A stretch of DNA of 8,400 bases from Blastococcus sp. CT_GayMR20 (GCF_004570345.1 NZ_SPQM01000174.1:1-8400); one strand, 5' to 3'. Positions 1 through 6,274 are shown, numbered from the stretch's first letter. Numbers and translations are program-made. Notes: generated by a model not told the origin, from the sequence alone.

Positions 1-240
1 CGAGGGCGGCGTCGGCCGCGGGCACGTCGGGCTCGCACTCGATCAGGGCGTGCGCGGACGCGTCGTAGGGCCGGCCCACCGCGGCACGGGCACCCGGCCA
101 GTTGTGGTGGAAGGTCAGCGCGGCGCCTGGCTGCCGGGTCTGCTCGCCGCGGCCGAGGCCGGTGCGGCGGGCCGCCGCCGTGCGCCGCGGGGCGAGAACC
201 GGCCGTCGTGGCTCGGTCCGCCGCCACCGGAAGGGGTCAC
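1..240 (-). CDS. Possible 5' part of an unrecognised protein, running off the left edge
   Basis: I do not recognise this product and the gene call is tentative. Read on the minus strand, positions 118-1 give an open frame (LTFHHNWPGARAAVG near 118-74, then ASAHALIECEPDVPAADAAL to the edge) with 37 of 39 third positions G or C and mixed second positions, the pattern of real coding sequence in this genome. The frame stays open upstream to a GTG at 240, but that part (240-119) is low-complexity, rich in Gly, Arg, Pro and Ala, has more A/T third positions and no clear ribosome binding site. The true start is therefore unclear. If real, the gene diverges from the DUF3037 gene at 279. An opposite-strand frame ending at 250 (residues GAWLPGLLAAAEAG) was considered as the tail of a HipA-like kinase, but its earlier residues do not resemble that family. 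Confidence 0.3.
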
Positions 241-278
241 CCAGCGATGAGGGACGAATCGCTGCCAGGGGCAGAGCG

Positions 279-671
279 ATGACCAGGGAGACCTTCGAGT
301 ACGCCGTCCTGCGCGTCGTCCCGCGGATCGAGCGGGGGGAGGCGCTCAACGCCGGCGTCCTCGTCTACTGCCGCCAGCGCGACTACCTCGGTTCGCGGGT
401 GCACCTCGACGTCGACCGGCTGCGCGCCCTGGACCCCACTGCGGACGCCGCGGCCATCGACCGGGCGCTGCAGGCCGCCGCCGACATCTGCGCCGCCGAC
501 CCGGGGGCGGGTGCGGCGGGCCGGGAGGCGCTCGGGTCGCGCTTCCGCTGGCTGACGGCGCCGCGCAGCACCGTCGTCCAGCCGGGACCGGTGCACACCG
601 GGCTGACCGAGGACCCGGACGCCGAGGCCGACCGCCTGCTGCGCCTGCTGGTGCTCCCCGTCGAGGGCTGA
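279..671 (+). CDS. DUF3037 family protein
   Basis: A 130-residue protein of the DUF3037 family, whose biochemical role is unknown to me. The family signature is clear: FEYAVLRVVPRIERGEALNAG (residues 5-25) matches the usual opening 'YxYAVVRVVPRVEREExxNxGV', followed by VLVYCRQRDYLGSR and a C-terminal LTAPRSTVVQPGPVHTGLTED block before a Leu-rich helix. The length is normal. ATG 279 is chosen because the domain begins five residues later and a weak purine-rich stretch (AGGGGCAGAG) precedes it; the same frame is open back to 102, but that part has no domain homology. In actinobacteria this gene often lies directly behind a HipA-like kinase gene, and none is convincingly visible in the 278 bases upstream. 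It is followed by the phosphate-regulated phoX promoter, so it is probably a separate transcription unit. Confidence 0.85.
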   Translation: MTRETFEYAVLRVVPRIERGEALNAGVLVYCRQRDYLGSRVHLDVDRLRALDPTADAAAIDRALQAAADICAADPGAGAAGREALGSRFRWLTAPRSTVVQPGPVHTGLTEDPDAEADRLLRLLVLPVEG

Positions 672-674
672 CCG

Positions 675-707
675 GATCGCCCGGGCCGCGGGCCGGGGCC
701 ACCGATC
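675..707 (+). terminator. Possible weak terminator after the DUF3037 gene
   Basis: Four bases after the DUF3037 stop, GATCG (675-679) can pair with CGATC (703-707). Between them CCCGG (680-684) pairs with CCGGG (693-697), giving a broken GC-rich hairpin. There is no U-tract and the inner part can fold in more than one way, so this is only a candidate. Confidence 0.25.
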
Positions 708-728
708 GTCGCCGCCGGGACGCCCGGG

Positions 729-750
729 GTTCACCGACGGTCCACCGGAC
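729..750 (+). promoter_or_regulatory. PHO box (PhoP binding site) upstream of phoX
   Basis: Two direct-repeat units lie in exact 11-base register: GTTCACCGACG (729-739) and GTCCACCGGAC (740-750). The first matches the Streptomyces PHO-box unit G(G/T)TCAYYYR(G/C)G at 10 of 11 positions. The second is weaker but keeps GTCCACC. The second unit ends 16 bases before a -10 element, so the box covers the -35 region, as at PhoP-activated promoters. It sits in front of a phosphatase gene, the expected PhoP target. Confidence 0.75.
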
Positions 751-766
751 GGCGGTGCAGGCTTCC

Positions 767-772
767 TAGCGT
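767..772 (+). promoter_or_regulatory. -10 element of the phoX promoter
   Basis: TAGCGT fits the actinobacterial -10 consensus TANNNT. No good -35 hexamer is seen; the PHO box takes its place. Transcription would start near 779, leaving a leader of about 26 bases that contains the ribosome binding site GAAGG (795-799). Confidence 0.55.
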
Positions 773-805
773 CCGGGGGCCCGGTCCCCCCAGCGAAGGC
801 CTCTG

Positions 806-3064
806 ATGACCGACATCTCCGAACCCCGCAGCCGCTCGCTCCTGCCCTTCCTCGACTCCGTGCGCCACGGCAGCCGCAGCCACGCCACGTGCTTCTACAA
901 GTGCGGCAACGCGTGCGACTCGGCCATCCCGAACCAGACCGACAACCCGACGTTCGCCGAGGTCGTGCAGACGGCGTTCAGCCGCCGCAACATGCTGAAG
1001 GCAGCGGGCGTGAGCGCCCTGGTGGTGGCCGTCGGCCCGGTCGGCACCGCTGCCGCGACGGACCGGCGCGGCGGCTCCGGCCGGCCATCGGGCTCGCGCG
1101 GCGACCTGACCTTCCGGCCCGTGCCGCAGAACCTCGACGACGAGCTGATGGTCCCTGAGGGCTACCGGTACTCGGTCGTGATGCGGTGGGGCGACCCGGT
1201 GGAGAAGGGAGCCCCCGACTTCGACGTCGACGCGCAGACCCCCGAGGCCCAGGCCAAGCAGTTCGGCTACAACTGCGACTACATCGGCTTCCTGCCGCTG
1301 GACGACCGGGGGAACCGGTTCCTCCTCGTGGTCAACCACGAGTACACCAACGAGGAGCTGATGTTCTCCGGTGTCGCCCCGGCGGCCGACGAGGGACCCC
1401 AGACCACGACGCCGGAGCAGAAGCGGATCGCGATGATGGCGCACGGCATCTCCGTTGTCGAGGTGCAGCGCGAGGGCCGGTCCGGCAACTGGCGTCCGGC
1501 GCGCGACGGCGACCGGAACCGCCGGATCACCACGTCCACGCCGATGGAGCTGACCGGTCCCGCGGCCGGCTCGTCCCATCTGCAGACCACGGCCGACCCC
1601 ACCGGGCGCACGGTCCTGGGCACGCTCAACAACTGCGCCGGCGGCATGACCCCCTGGGGCACCACGCTGCACGGCGAGGAGAACTTCAACCAGTACTTCG
1701 GCACGACGACGGCGATCACCGAGGACACCAAGGAGCCCCGGCTCCTCCGCTACGGCGTGTCGACCTCCGACCCCGACGAGCGCGGCTGGCACGAGGTCGA
1801 CGAGCGGTTCGACCTGTCGCGGGAGCCCAACGAGGTGAACCGCTTCGGGTGGGTCGTCGAGCTGGACCCGTACGACCCGAGCGCGAAGCCGAAGAAGCGC
1901 ACGGCGCTGGGGCGGTTCAAGCACGAGGGTGCCAACGTGCAGATCGCCGACGACGGCCGCGTGGTGGCCTACTCCGGCGACGACGAGCGGTTCGACTACA
2001 TCTACAAGTTCGTCTCGAAGAAGAAGATGAAGCGGGGCAACGGCCGGGACGCCCGCGCGCACAACCTCACGCTGCTGGACGAGGGCGACCTCTACGTCGC
2101 CCGTTTCTCCGGCGACTCCCCGCAGTCGGAGATCGACGGACGGGGGAAGCTCCCGGGCGACGGCGAGTTCGACGGCACCGGCCGGTGGATCCCCCTGGTC
2201 AAGGACGGCCGGTCGACGATCCCGGGCAAGGACGTCGCCTGGGTGCTCACCTTCACCCGCCTGGCGGCCGACCGGCTCGGCAAGCAGCTGGACGGCAACG
2301 GCGACTTCCCCGACCCGGCAGCGCCGGTGGTCACCGACCCGAGCAAGGTCCCCACCAGGATGGACCGGCCGGAGGACATTCAGGTCAACCCCGTCAACGG
2401 CCGCGTCTACGTGGCGCTCACGAACAACTCCAACCGCACCCTTGCCCAGGTCGACGAGGCCAACCCGATCGCCTTCTCGTACGGCTACGCGCCGGCGACC
2501 CCCACCGCGCCGGCTGCCTTCAGGGAGCGCTCGGGCAACCGGAACGGGCACATCATCGAATGGCGGGAGACCCGCGGTGCCGCCGGTGACCGGTTCGAGT
2601 GGCGGATCTTCCTGGTGGCGGGTGACCCCCGGGACCCGTCCTCGTACTTCGCCGGCTACGACGAGTCGAAGGTCAGCCCGATCTCGTGCCCGGACAACCT
2701 CGAGTTCGACCCGGCGGGCAACCTCTGGATCTCTACCGACGGCAACGTGCTCTCGCCGGTGAACCAGGGCGAGGGCACGGTCGGCGGCACCAACGACGGG
2801 CTGTTCGCCGTGCCGGTCGAAGGACCGGAGCGCGGCCACGTCAAGGCCTTCCTGACCGTGCCCCGGGGCGCGGAGTGCAGCGGGCCGCTCATCCCGGCGG
2901 ACGGCAGGTCGGTCTTCGTCTCGGTGCAGCACCCCGGCGAGATCACCGGTTCCACCCGGGAGAAGCCGTACAGCACGTGGCCCGACCGGCGCCCCGACCG
3001 GCCCTTCCCGCGGCCGAGCGTGGCGGTCGCCTATCGCGAGGACGGCGGCCGCGTGGGCAGCTGA
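806..3064 (+). CDS. phoX: PhoX family alkaline phosphatase (DUF839), Tat-exported
   Basis: A 752-residue secreted phosphatase of the PhoX/DUF839 family, which releases phosphate from phosphomonoesters outside the membrane using an iron-calcium cofactor. A Tat signal SRRNMLK (59-65, arginines 60-61) is followed by a hydrophobic stretch to about residue 80 and an AAA region, so the folded enzyme is probably exported. Family blocks in order: NHEYTNEELMF (177-187), NNCAGGMTPWGT through GEENF (275-294; Cys277 corresponds to the iron-ligand cysteine of PhoX), FKHEGANVQIADDGR (about 372-386), MDRPEDIQVNP (519-529), DNLEFDPAGNLWISTDGN (630-647) and PRGAECSGP (Cys691). The 58 residues before the twin arginine carry a CFYKCGNAC motif (Cys29, 33, 37), which I recall from actinobacterial members. 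ATG 806 is preceded by GAAGG. The PHO box indicates induction by phosphate starvation. A phosphatase acting on other esters within the family is possible. Confidence 0.93.
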   Translation: MTDISEPRSRSLLPFLDSVRHGSRSHATCFYKCGNACDSAIPNQTDNPTFAEVVQTAFSRRNMLKAAGVSALVVAVGPVGTAAATDRRGGSGRPSGSRGDLTFRPVPQNLDDELMVPEGYRYSVVMRWGDPVEKGAPDFDVDAQTPEAQAKQFGYNCDYIGFLPLDDRGNRFLLVVNHEYTNEELMFSGVAPAADEGPQTTTPEQKRIAMMAHGISVVEVQREGRSGNWRPARDGDRNRRITTSTPMELTGPAAGSSHLQTTADPTGRTVLGTLNNCAGGMTPWGTTLHGEENFNQYFGTTTAITEDTKEPRLLRYGVSTSDPDERGWHEVDERFDLSREPNEVNRFGWVVELDPYDPSAKPKKRTALGRFKHEGANVQIADDGRVVAYSGDDERFDYIYKFVSKKKMKRGNGRDARAHNLTLLDEGDLYVARFSGDSPQSEIDGRGKLPGDGEFDGTGRWIPLVKDGRSTIPGKDVAWVLTFTRLAADRLGKQLDGNGDFPDPAAPVVTDPSKVPTRMDRPEDIQVNPVNGRVYVALTNNSNRTLAQVDEANPIAFSYGYAPATPTAPAAFRERSGNRNGHIIEWRETRGAAGDRFEWRIFLVAGDPRDPSSYFAGYDESKVSPISCPDNLEFDPAGNLWISTDGNVLSPVNQGEGTVGGTNDGLFAVPVEGPERGHVKAFLTVPRGAECSGPLIPADGRSVFVSVQHPGEITGSTREKPYSTWPDRRPDRPFPRPSVAVAYREDGGRVGS

Positions 3065-3074
3065 CGCCGCCCGC

Positions 3075-3108
3075 CGGTGTCCCCGCAGCCTCCGCTGCGG
3101 GGGCACCG
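3075..3108. terminator. Bidirectional terminator hairpin between phoX and the sulfur operon
   Basis: CGGTGTCCCCGCAGC (3075-3089) pairs with GCTGCGGGGGCACCG (3094-3108) across a CTCC loop: a 15-bp stem with one G-U pair. It begins 10 bases after the phoX stop. There is no U-tract on either side, which is common in actinobacterial terminators. It lies between two converging genes (the pterin dehydratase stops at 3168) and can serve both. Confidence 0.75.
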
Positions 3109-3167
3109 CAGGCCAGCCGGCGTGCGCCGTTACAGCCGCTGCACCGAACTGGTTCCCGTGGGTGCAG

Positions 3168-3461
3168 TCAGCCGGGCAGCAGGGCGTCGATGCGCCGGGC
3201 CAGCTGCACGTCGAGGTCGGTGACGCCACCCGCGGAGTGGCTGACGAGCGCCAGGTGCAGCGTCCGCCAGCGCAGGTCGACGTCCGGATGGTGGTCCATC
3301 TCCTCGGCGACGTCGGCGATGCGCACGACGGCGTCCACGGCGTCCCGGAAGCTGGGCAGTTCGACGGTGCGCCGGAGTCCGTCGCCGTCGCCGGACCAGG
3401 CGGGCAGCCCGTTCAGGGCAGCAGTGATCTCGTCGGGGGAGAGGCGCGGTGGCCGGGGCAT
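3168..3461 (-). CDS. phhB: 4a-hydroxytetrahydrobiopterin dehydratase (PCD/DCoH family)
   Basis: A 97-residue pterin-4a-carbinolamine dehydratase. The enzyme dehydrates 4a-hydroxy-tetrahydropterin so that the cofactor of aromatic amino acid hydroxylases can be recycled. The diagnostic block is complete: EEMDHHPDVDLRW (53-65) with the paired active-site histidines, then LHLALVSHSAGGVTDLD (68-84) with the third histidine and the closing Asp. The length is typical of single-domain PCD. ATG 3461 is preceded by GGCAGGATGG at a suitable distance. The gene starts 24 bases after the cysH stop on the same strand, so it is probably the last gene of the sulfur operon, though a pterin enzyme has no obvious role in sulfate assimilation. 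PCD-fold proteins also serve as dimerisation or moonlighting factors, so its true substrate here is open. Confidence 0.88.
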   Translation of the reverse strand: MPRPPRLSPDEITAALNGLPAWSGDGDGLRRTVELPSFRDAVDAVVRIADVAEEMDHHPDVDLRWRTLHLALVSHSAGGVTDLDVQLARRIDALLPG

Positions 3462-3485
3462 GGCCCCATCCTGCCGCCGATCAGG

Positions 3486-4196
3486 TCAGCTGTGGATGCC
3501 GCACTCGATCTTGCCCTTGCCCGCCCAGCGACCGGCCCGGGCGTCCTCACCGGGCGCCACCGGGCGGGTGCAGGGCTCGCAGCCGATCGAGCCGTAGCCG
3601 ATCTCGAACAGCGGGTTCACCGGCACCTGGTGCTCGGCGATGTAGGCGTCGACGACGTCCTGGGTCCAGGCGGCCATCGGGTTGATCTTCACCATGCCGC
3701 GCTTGGCGTCCCAGTCGACCAGCCGGGTGGCGGCCCGGGTCGGTGACTCGTCGCGGCGGATGCCCGAGCCCCAGGCGAGGTAGCCGGCCAGCGCCTCGGC
3801 CAGCGGCTTCACCTTGCGCAGGGAGCAGCAGAGGTCGGGGTCGCGCTCGTAGAGCCTCGGCCCGAACGACAGGTCCTGCTCCGCGACGGTCTGCGGAGGG
3901 GCGACGTCGACCAGGGTGATCGGCAGGACCGAGCTGATCCAGTCGCGCGTGCCGATCGTCTCGGCGAAGTGGTACCCGGTGTTCAGGAAGACGACGTGGA
4001 CACCGGGGACGACCCGGCTGGCGAGGTGGGCCAGCAGACCGTCGGCCATGGACGACGTGATCGCGAAGCCGGCGTCGAAGGTGTCCCCGGCCCAGCGGAG
4101 GACTTCGAGCGCCTGCTCCACCGGGTCGGCGATGCCCTCGAACTGCGCATCGGCCGCGGCGGCCAGTTCCGGCGTGGGCCGGACCGCGATCGTCAC
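3486..4196 (-). CDS. cysH: Adenylyl-sulfate (APS)/PAPS reductase CysH
   Basis: A 236-residue cytoplasmic reductase that turns activated sulfate (APS or PAPS) into sulfite with thioredoxin. Visible motifs: the modified P-loop SSMADG (48-53), LNTGYHF (71-77), GIRRDES (145-151) and the C-terminal catalytic cysteine in KIECGIH (Cys232). CysCys (123-124) and CEPC (206-209) are the four [4Fe-4S] ligands found in APS-type reductases (plants, Mycobacterium, Pseudomonas) and missing from E. coli PAPS reductase, so APS is the likely substrate. Start: GTG 4196 overlaps the zinc-ribbon stop as GTGA, which fits translational coupling. A longer open frame continues upstream but lies inside sirA in a different frame. 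The product sulfite feeds SirA, encoded two genes upstream. Confidence 0.95.
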   Translation of the reverse strand: MTIAVRPTPELAAAADAQFEGIADPVEQALEVLRWAGDTFDAGFAITSSMADGLLAHLASRVVPGVHVVFLNTGYHFAETIGTRDWISSVLPITLVDVAPPQTVAEQDLSFGPRLYERDPDLCCSLRKVKPLAEALAGYLAWGSGIRRDESPTRAATRLVDWDAKRGMVKINPMAAWTQDVVDAYIAEHQVPVNPLFEIGYGSIGCEPCTRPVAPGEDARAGRWAGKGKIECGIHS

Positions 4197-4363
4197 TGCG
4201 TCACTCCCGTTCCGATCAGGCGGACCGTGAAGGCCCGCAGGCAGGCCTCGCAGCGCCACCCGTCGGGTGACTCCCCGTAGGGGGTCAGCTCCTCGTCCCC
4301 GCAGTACGGGCAGTGGAACACCGGCAGCTGCCGGGTCCTTCCCGACGGCGAGTCCTCGGTCAT
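4193..4363 (-). CDS. Small zinc-ribbon protein between sirA and cysH
   Basis: A 56-residue protein of unknown function. It has a rubredoxin-like zinc ribbon, CPYC (Cys18, Cys21) and CEAC (Cys38, Cys41), with conserved-looking aromatic residues (Phe16, Trp37, Phe45); nothing suggests a membrane segment or a signal peptide. Its ATG (4363) overlaps the sirA stop as TGATG and its TGA overlaps the cysH start as GTGA, so it is locked between the two reductases. I recall a similar short protein between sulfite reductase and cysH in Streptomyces. The four cysteines could bind zinc or iron; a role in metal or sulfur handling, electron transfer or reductase assembly can be imagined, but the sequence does not decide. 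Other frames across this stretch lack such motifs. Confidence 0.85.
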   Translation of the reverse strand: MTEDSPSGRTRQLPVFHCPYCGDEELTPYGESPDGWRCEACLRAFTVRLIGTGVTQ

Positions 4364-6036
4364 CAGAGCAGCCAGGCTTCCTCTGCCCGGGCCACGTACG
4401 CGGCGAACCGCTCGCCGGGCTCGCGGTGCTCGAGGTAGCCCCGCAGCACCCGCTCGCAGTAGTCCGCGGTCTCGGCCTTGGTGACCTTGTGGCCGCGGAA
4501 CTTGCGGCCGAAGGCCGCCTCGACGCCGAGGTGGCCGCCCAGGTGCACCTGGAAGCCCTCGACCATCTCCCCGGAGTCGTCGCGCACCATCGACCCCTTG
4601 AAGCCGATGTCCGCGGTCTGGAACCGGGCGCAGCTGTTGGGGCACCCGTTGACGTTGATGCCGATCGGCTCGTCGAAGTCCGGGAGGCGCTTCTCCAGCT
4701 CCGCGTAGAGGTCCTGGGCGTGCTGCTTGGTCTCGACGATCGCCAGCTTGCAGAACTCCAGGCCGGTGCAGGCCATGGTGCCGCGGCGGAAGGCGCTCGG
4801 GCGGACCAGCAGGTCGTGCTCGGCCAGCGCCGCGACGAGGTCCTCGACCCGCTCGTCGGGCACGTCGAGGATGACCAGCTTCTGTTGCGTCGTCGTCCGG
4901 ATGCGCCCCTGCCCGTACTCGTCGGCGAGATCGGCGATGCGGGTGAGCAGCGAGCCGCTGATCCGGCCGGTGCGCAGGGCGAACCCGACCGCGTTGGCGC
5001 CGTCCTTCTGCTTCGCGACGCCCACGTGGTCGCGCTGGTCGTGCTTGGCCGGCGCCGGGGCCGGCCCGTCCGGCAGCACCTCGTGGAGGTACTCGTCCTG
5101 CAGCACCTGGCGGAACCTCTCGGGGCCCCAGTCGGCCATGAGGAACTTGATCCGGGCGTGGTTGCGCTGCCGGCGGTAGCCGTAGTCACGGAAGATCGAG
5201 GTGCAGGCCGCCCAGACGTCGGTGACCTGGTCCGGGCGCACGAAGACGCCGATCCGATGGGCGAACATGGGATTGGTCGACAGGCCGCCGCCGACCATCA
5301 GGTCGTAGCCCGCCTCGCCGGCGGCGTTCACCACGCCCACGAAGGAGACGTCGTCGATCTCGGGCTCGGTGCAGTGGTCCACGCAGCCCGACATCGAGGT
5401 CTTCCACTTGCGCGGCAGGTTGCTGAACTCGGGGCTGCCCACGTACTTCGCGACGGTCTCGGCGAGGACGTCGGTGGCGTCGATGACCTCGTCCTCGAGG
5501 ATCCCGGCCAGCGGGCAGCCGAGCATGACGCGGGGCACGTCGCCGCAGGCCTCCATCGACGAGAGCCCGACCGACTCCAGCCGCCGCCAGATCTCGGGCA
5601 CGTCCTCGATGCGGATCCAGTGGTACTGCACGTTCTGCCGGTCGGTGACGTCGGCGACGTCGCGACCGAACTCGGTGCTGATCCCGCCGATCACACGCAG
5701 GGCGTCGCTGGACAGCTGCCCGCCGTCGATGCGGACCCGCATCATGAAGTAGGAGTCCTCGAGCTCCTCCGGCTCCAGGACGGCGGTCTTGCCGCCGGGG
5801 ATGCCCTGGGCGCGCTGGGTGTAGAGGCCCATCCAGCGCATCCGGCCGCGGAGGTCGCCCGGGTCGATGCCGTCGAAGCCGGTCTTCGAGTAGATGTCGA
5901 GGATCCGCTGACGCACCTCGAGGCCGTCGGAGTCCTTCTTCATCCGCTCGTTCGGGTTGAGCGGTTCGCGGTAGCCGAGCGCCCACTGGCCCTGGCCGCG
6001 GACGGGCCGGGTGCTGGTGCGGGGAGGGGTGGTCAC
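4363..6036 (-). CDS. sirA: Ferredoxin-dependent sulfite reductase SirA (NirA-type)
   Basis: A 557-residue sirohaem and [4Fe-4S] enzyme reducing sulfite to sulfide with six electrons from ferredoxin. It closely follows Mycobacterium tuberculosis SirA (about 555 residues) along its whole length: QGQWALGYREPLN near residues 15-27, RWMGLYTQR with Tyr72, and MEACGDVPR with Cys164. These match the Tyr-Cys pair that forms a covalent link in the mycobacterial enzyme and separates sulfite from nitrite reductases. Cluster and sirohaem ligands are TGLEFC (Cys423, Cys429 in MACTGLEFC) and NGCPNSC (Cys465, Cys469). The second half repeats the first (two NiR/SiR domain pairs). GTG 6036 is chosen over GTG 6063 and 6060 because AGGAAG (6052-6047) lies upstream and the length then fits the family. 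Expression is probably set by the leader and attenuator just upstream. It overlaps the zinc-ribbon gene by one base. Confidence 0.95.
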   Translation of the reverse strand: MTTPPRTSTRPVRGQGQWALGYREPLNPNERMKKDSDGLEVRQRILDIYSKTGFDGIDPGDLRGRMRWMGLYTQRAQGIPGGKTAVLEPEELEDSYFMMRVRIDGGQLSSDALRVIGGISTEFGRDVADVTDRQNVQYHWIRIEDVPEIWRRLESVGLSSMEACGDVPRVMLGCPLAGILEDEVIDATDVLAETVAKYVGSPEFSNLPRKWKTSMSGCVDHCTEPEIDDVSFVGVVNAAGEAGYDLMVGGGLSTNPMFAHRIGVFVRPDQVTDVWAACTSIFRDYGYRRQRNHARIKFLMADWGPERFRQVLQDEYLHEVLPDGPAPAPAKHDQRDHVGVAKQKDGANAVGFALRTGRISGSLLTRIADLADEYGQGRIRTTTQQKLVILDVPDERVEDLVAALAEHDLLVRPSAFRRGTMACTGLEFCKLAIVETKQHAQDLYAELEKRLPDFDEPIGINVNGCPNSCARFQTADIGFKGSMVRDDSGEMVEGFQVHLGGHLGVEAAFGRKFRGHKVTKAETADYCERVLRGYLEHREPGERFAAYVARAEEAWLL

Positions 6037-6158
6037 TGTGGAGCTTCTTCCTGCGCTCACCACCCGCGCGGCAGCGGGCCGGGCGGGAGGGGCGCTGCAG
6101 ATCGGGAGGCGCAGGGAGCTCTGCGCGCGAGGACCGGGGTCAGCGCTGAGCGCGACAG
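6037..6158 (-). promoter_or_regulatory. Candidate cysteine-responsive translational attenuator before sirA
   Basis: In the minus-strand RNA four segments can pair in alternative ways. Segment 1, CUGUCGCGC (6158-6150), contains the leader's only Cys codon UGU. Segment 2 is GCGCGCAG (6128-6121), segment 3 CCUGCGC (6115-6109) and segment 4 GCGCAGG (6056-6050), which overlaps the sirA ribosome binding site. 1:2 forms 8 pairs with one bulged U, 2:3 a 6-bp hairpin with a 6-base loop, 3:4 7 perfect pairs. If a ribosome stalls at the Cys codon, 2:3 forms and the site is free; if not, 1:2 forms and 3:4 hides it. There is no U-tract, so control would be translational or Rho-dependent; 6108-6077 is C-rich. 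The pairing is read by eye and GC-rich sequence pairs easily by chance. Confidence 0.45.
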
Positions 6159-6226
6159 ACGGCGCTGGAGACGAGCGCCAGATCGATGTGCAGACGCGCG
6201 ACGAGCAGACTGCCGCGGTCGGTCAC
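6140..6226 (-). CDS. Sulfur-operon leader peptide (28 residues)
   Basis: A short reading frame starting at GTG 6226, with a good ribosome binding site GGGAGG (6240-6235) 8 bases before it and a TGA stop at 6142-6140. The peptide contains LLVARLHIDLALVSSAVCR (residues 7-25). This fits the R-x-H-(V/I)-D-L ... S-A-x-C pattern of actinobacterial peptides that NCBI labels 'putative leader peptide', found in front of sulfur and cysteine genes. Its single Cys (residue 24, codon TGT) is five codons from the stop, where a ribosome short of Cys-tRNA would pause. It lies between cysC (48 bases upstream) and sirA (103 bases downstream), so it can control sirA and the genes behind it without touching rrf2 and cysC. 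It is unlikely to work as a stable protein. Confidence 0.85.
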   Translation of the reverse strand: MTDRGSLLVARLHIDLALVSSAVCRAQR

Positions 6227-6255
6227 GGGCCGATCCTCCCACAATTCGGCCCGAA

Positions 6256-6272
6256 CCTGGATGTGACCCAGG
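6256..6272. repeat. Short inverted repeat between cysC and the leader peptide
   Basis: CCTGG (6256-6260) and CCAGG (6268-6272) are perfect inverted repeats around a 7-base centre, immediately after the cysC stop and about 30 bases before the leader start. It could be an operator for a promoter serving leader-sirA, or a weak hairpin. I see no convincing -35/-10 pair in this 48-base gap. Confidence 0.3.
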
Positions 6273-6274
6273 GC

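Noticed and set aside
775..790. Hairpin GGGGG (775-779)/CCCCC (786-790) before the phoX start
   Set aside because: The predicted transcription start is near 779, so the left arm would mostly be outside the RNA; probably only GC-rich background.
731..3229. An 832-codon open frame on the minus strand opposite phoX
   Set aside because: It is the mirror of a plainly homologous PhoX gene; its translation is Arg/Val/Pro/Gly-rich with no recognisable domain. Long antisense frames are normal at this G+C content.
4197..5189. Upstream extension of the cysH reading frame
   Set aside because: It lies inside the zinc-ribbon and sirA genes in another frame and is Arg/Ser/Thr-rich. The GTG at 4196 gives a normal CysH length and a GTGA overlap.
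6037..6063. Earlier GTG starts for sirA at 6063 and 6060
   Set aside because: They lack a ribosome binding site, while GTG 6036 follows AGGAAG and gives the length of mycobacterial SirA.
6142..6179. Extra short pairings inside the leader coding region (GGCGCT/AGCGCC and AGCGC/GCGCT repeats)
   Set aside because: Several 5- to 6-bp alternatives exist, all built from GCGC repeats, and none links to the ribosome binding site. They were left out of the attenuator model.
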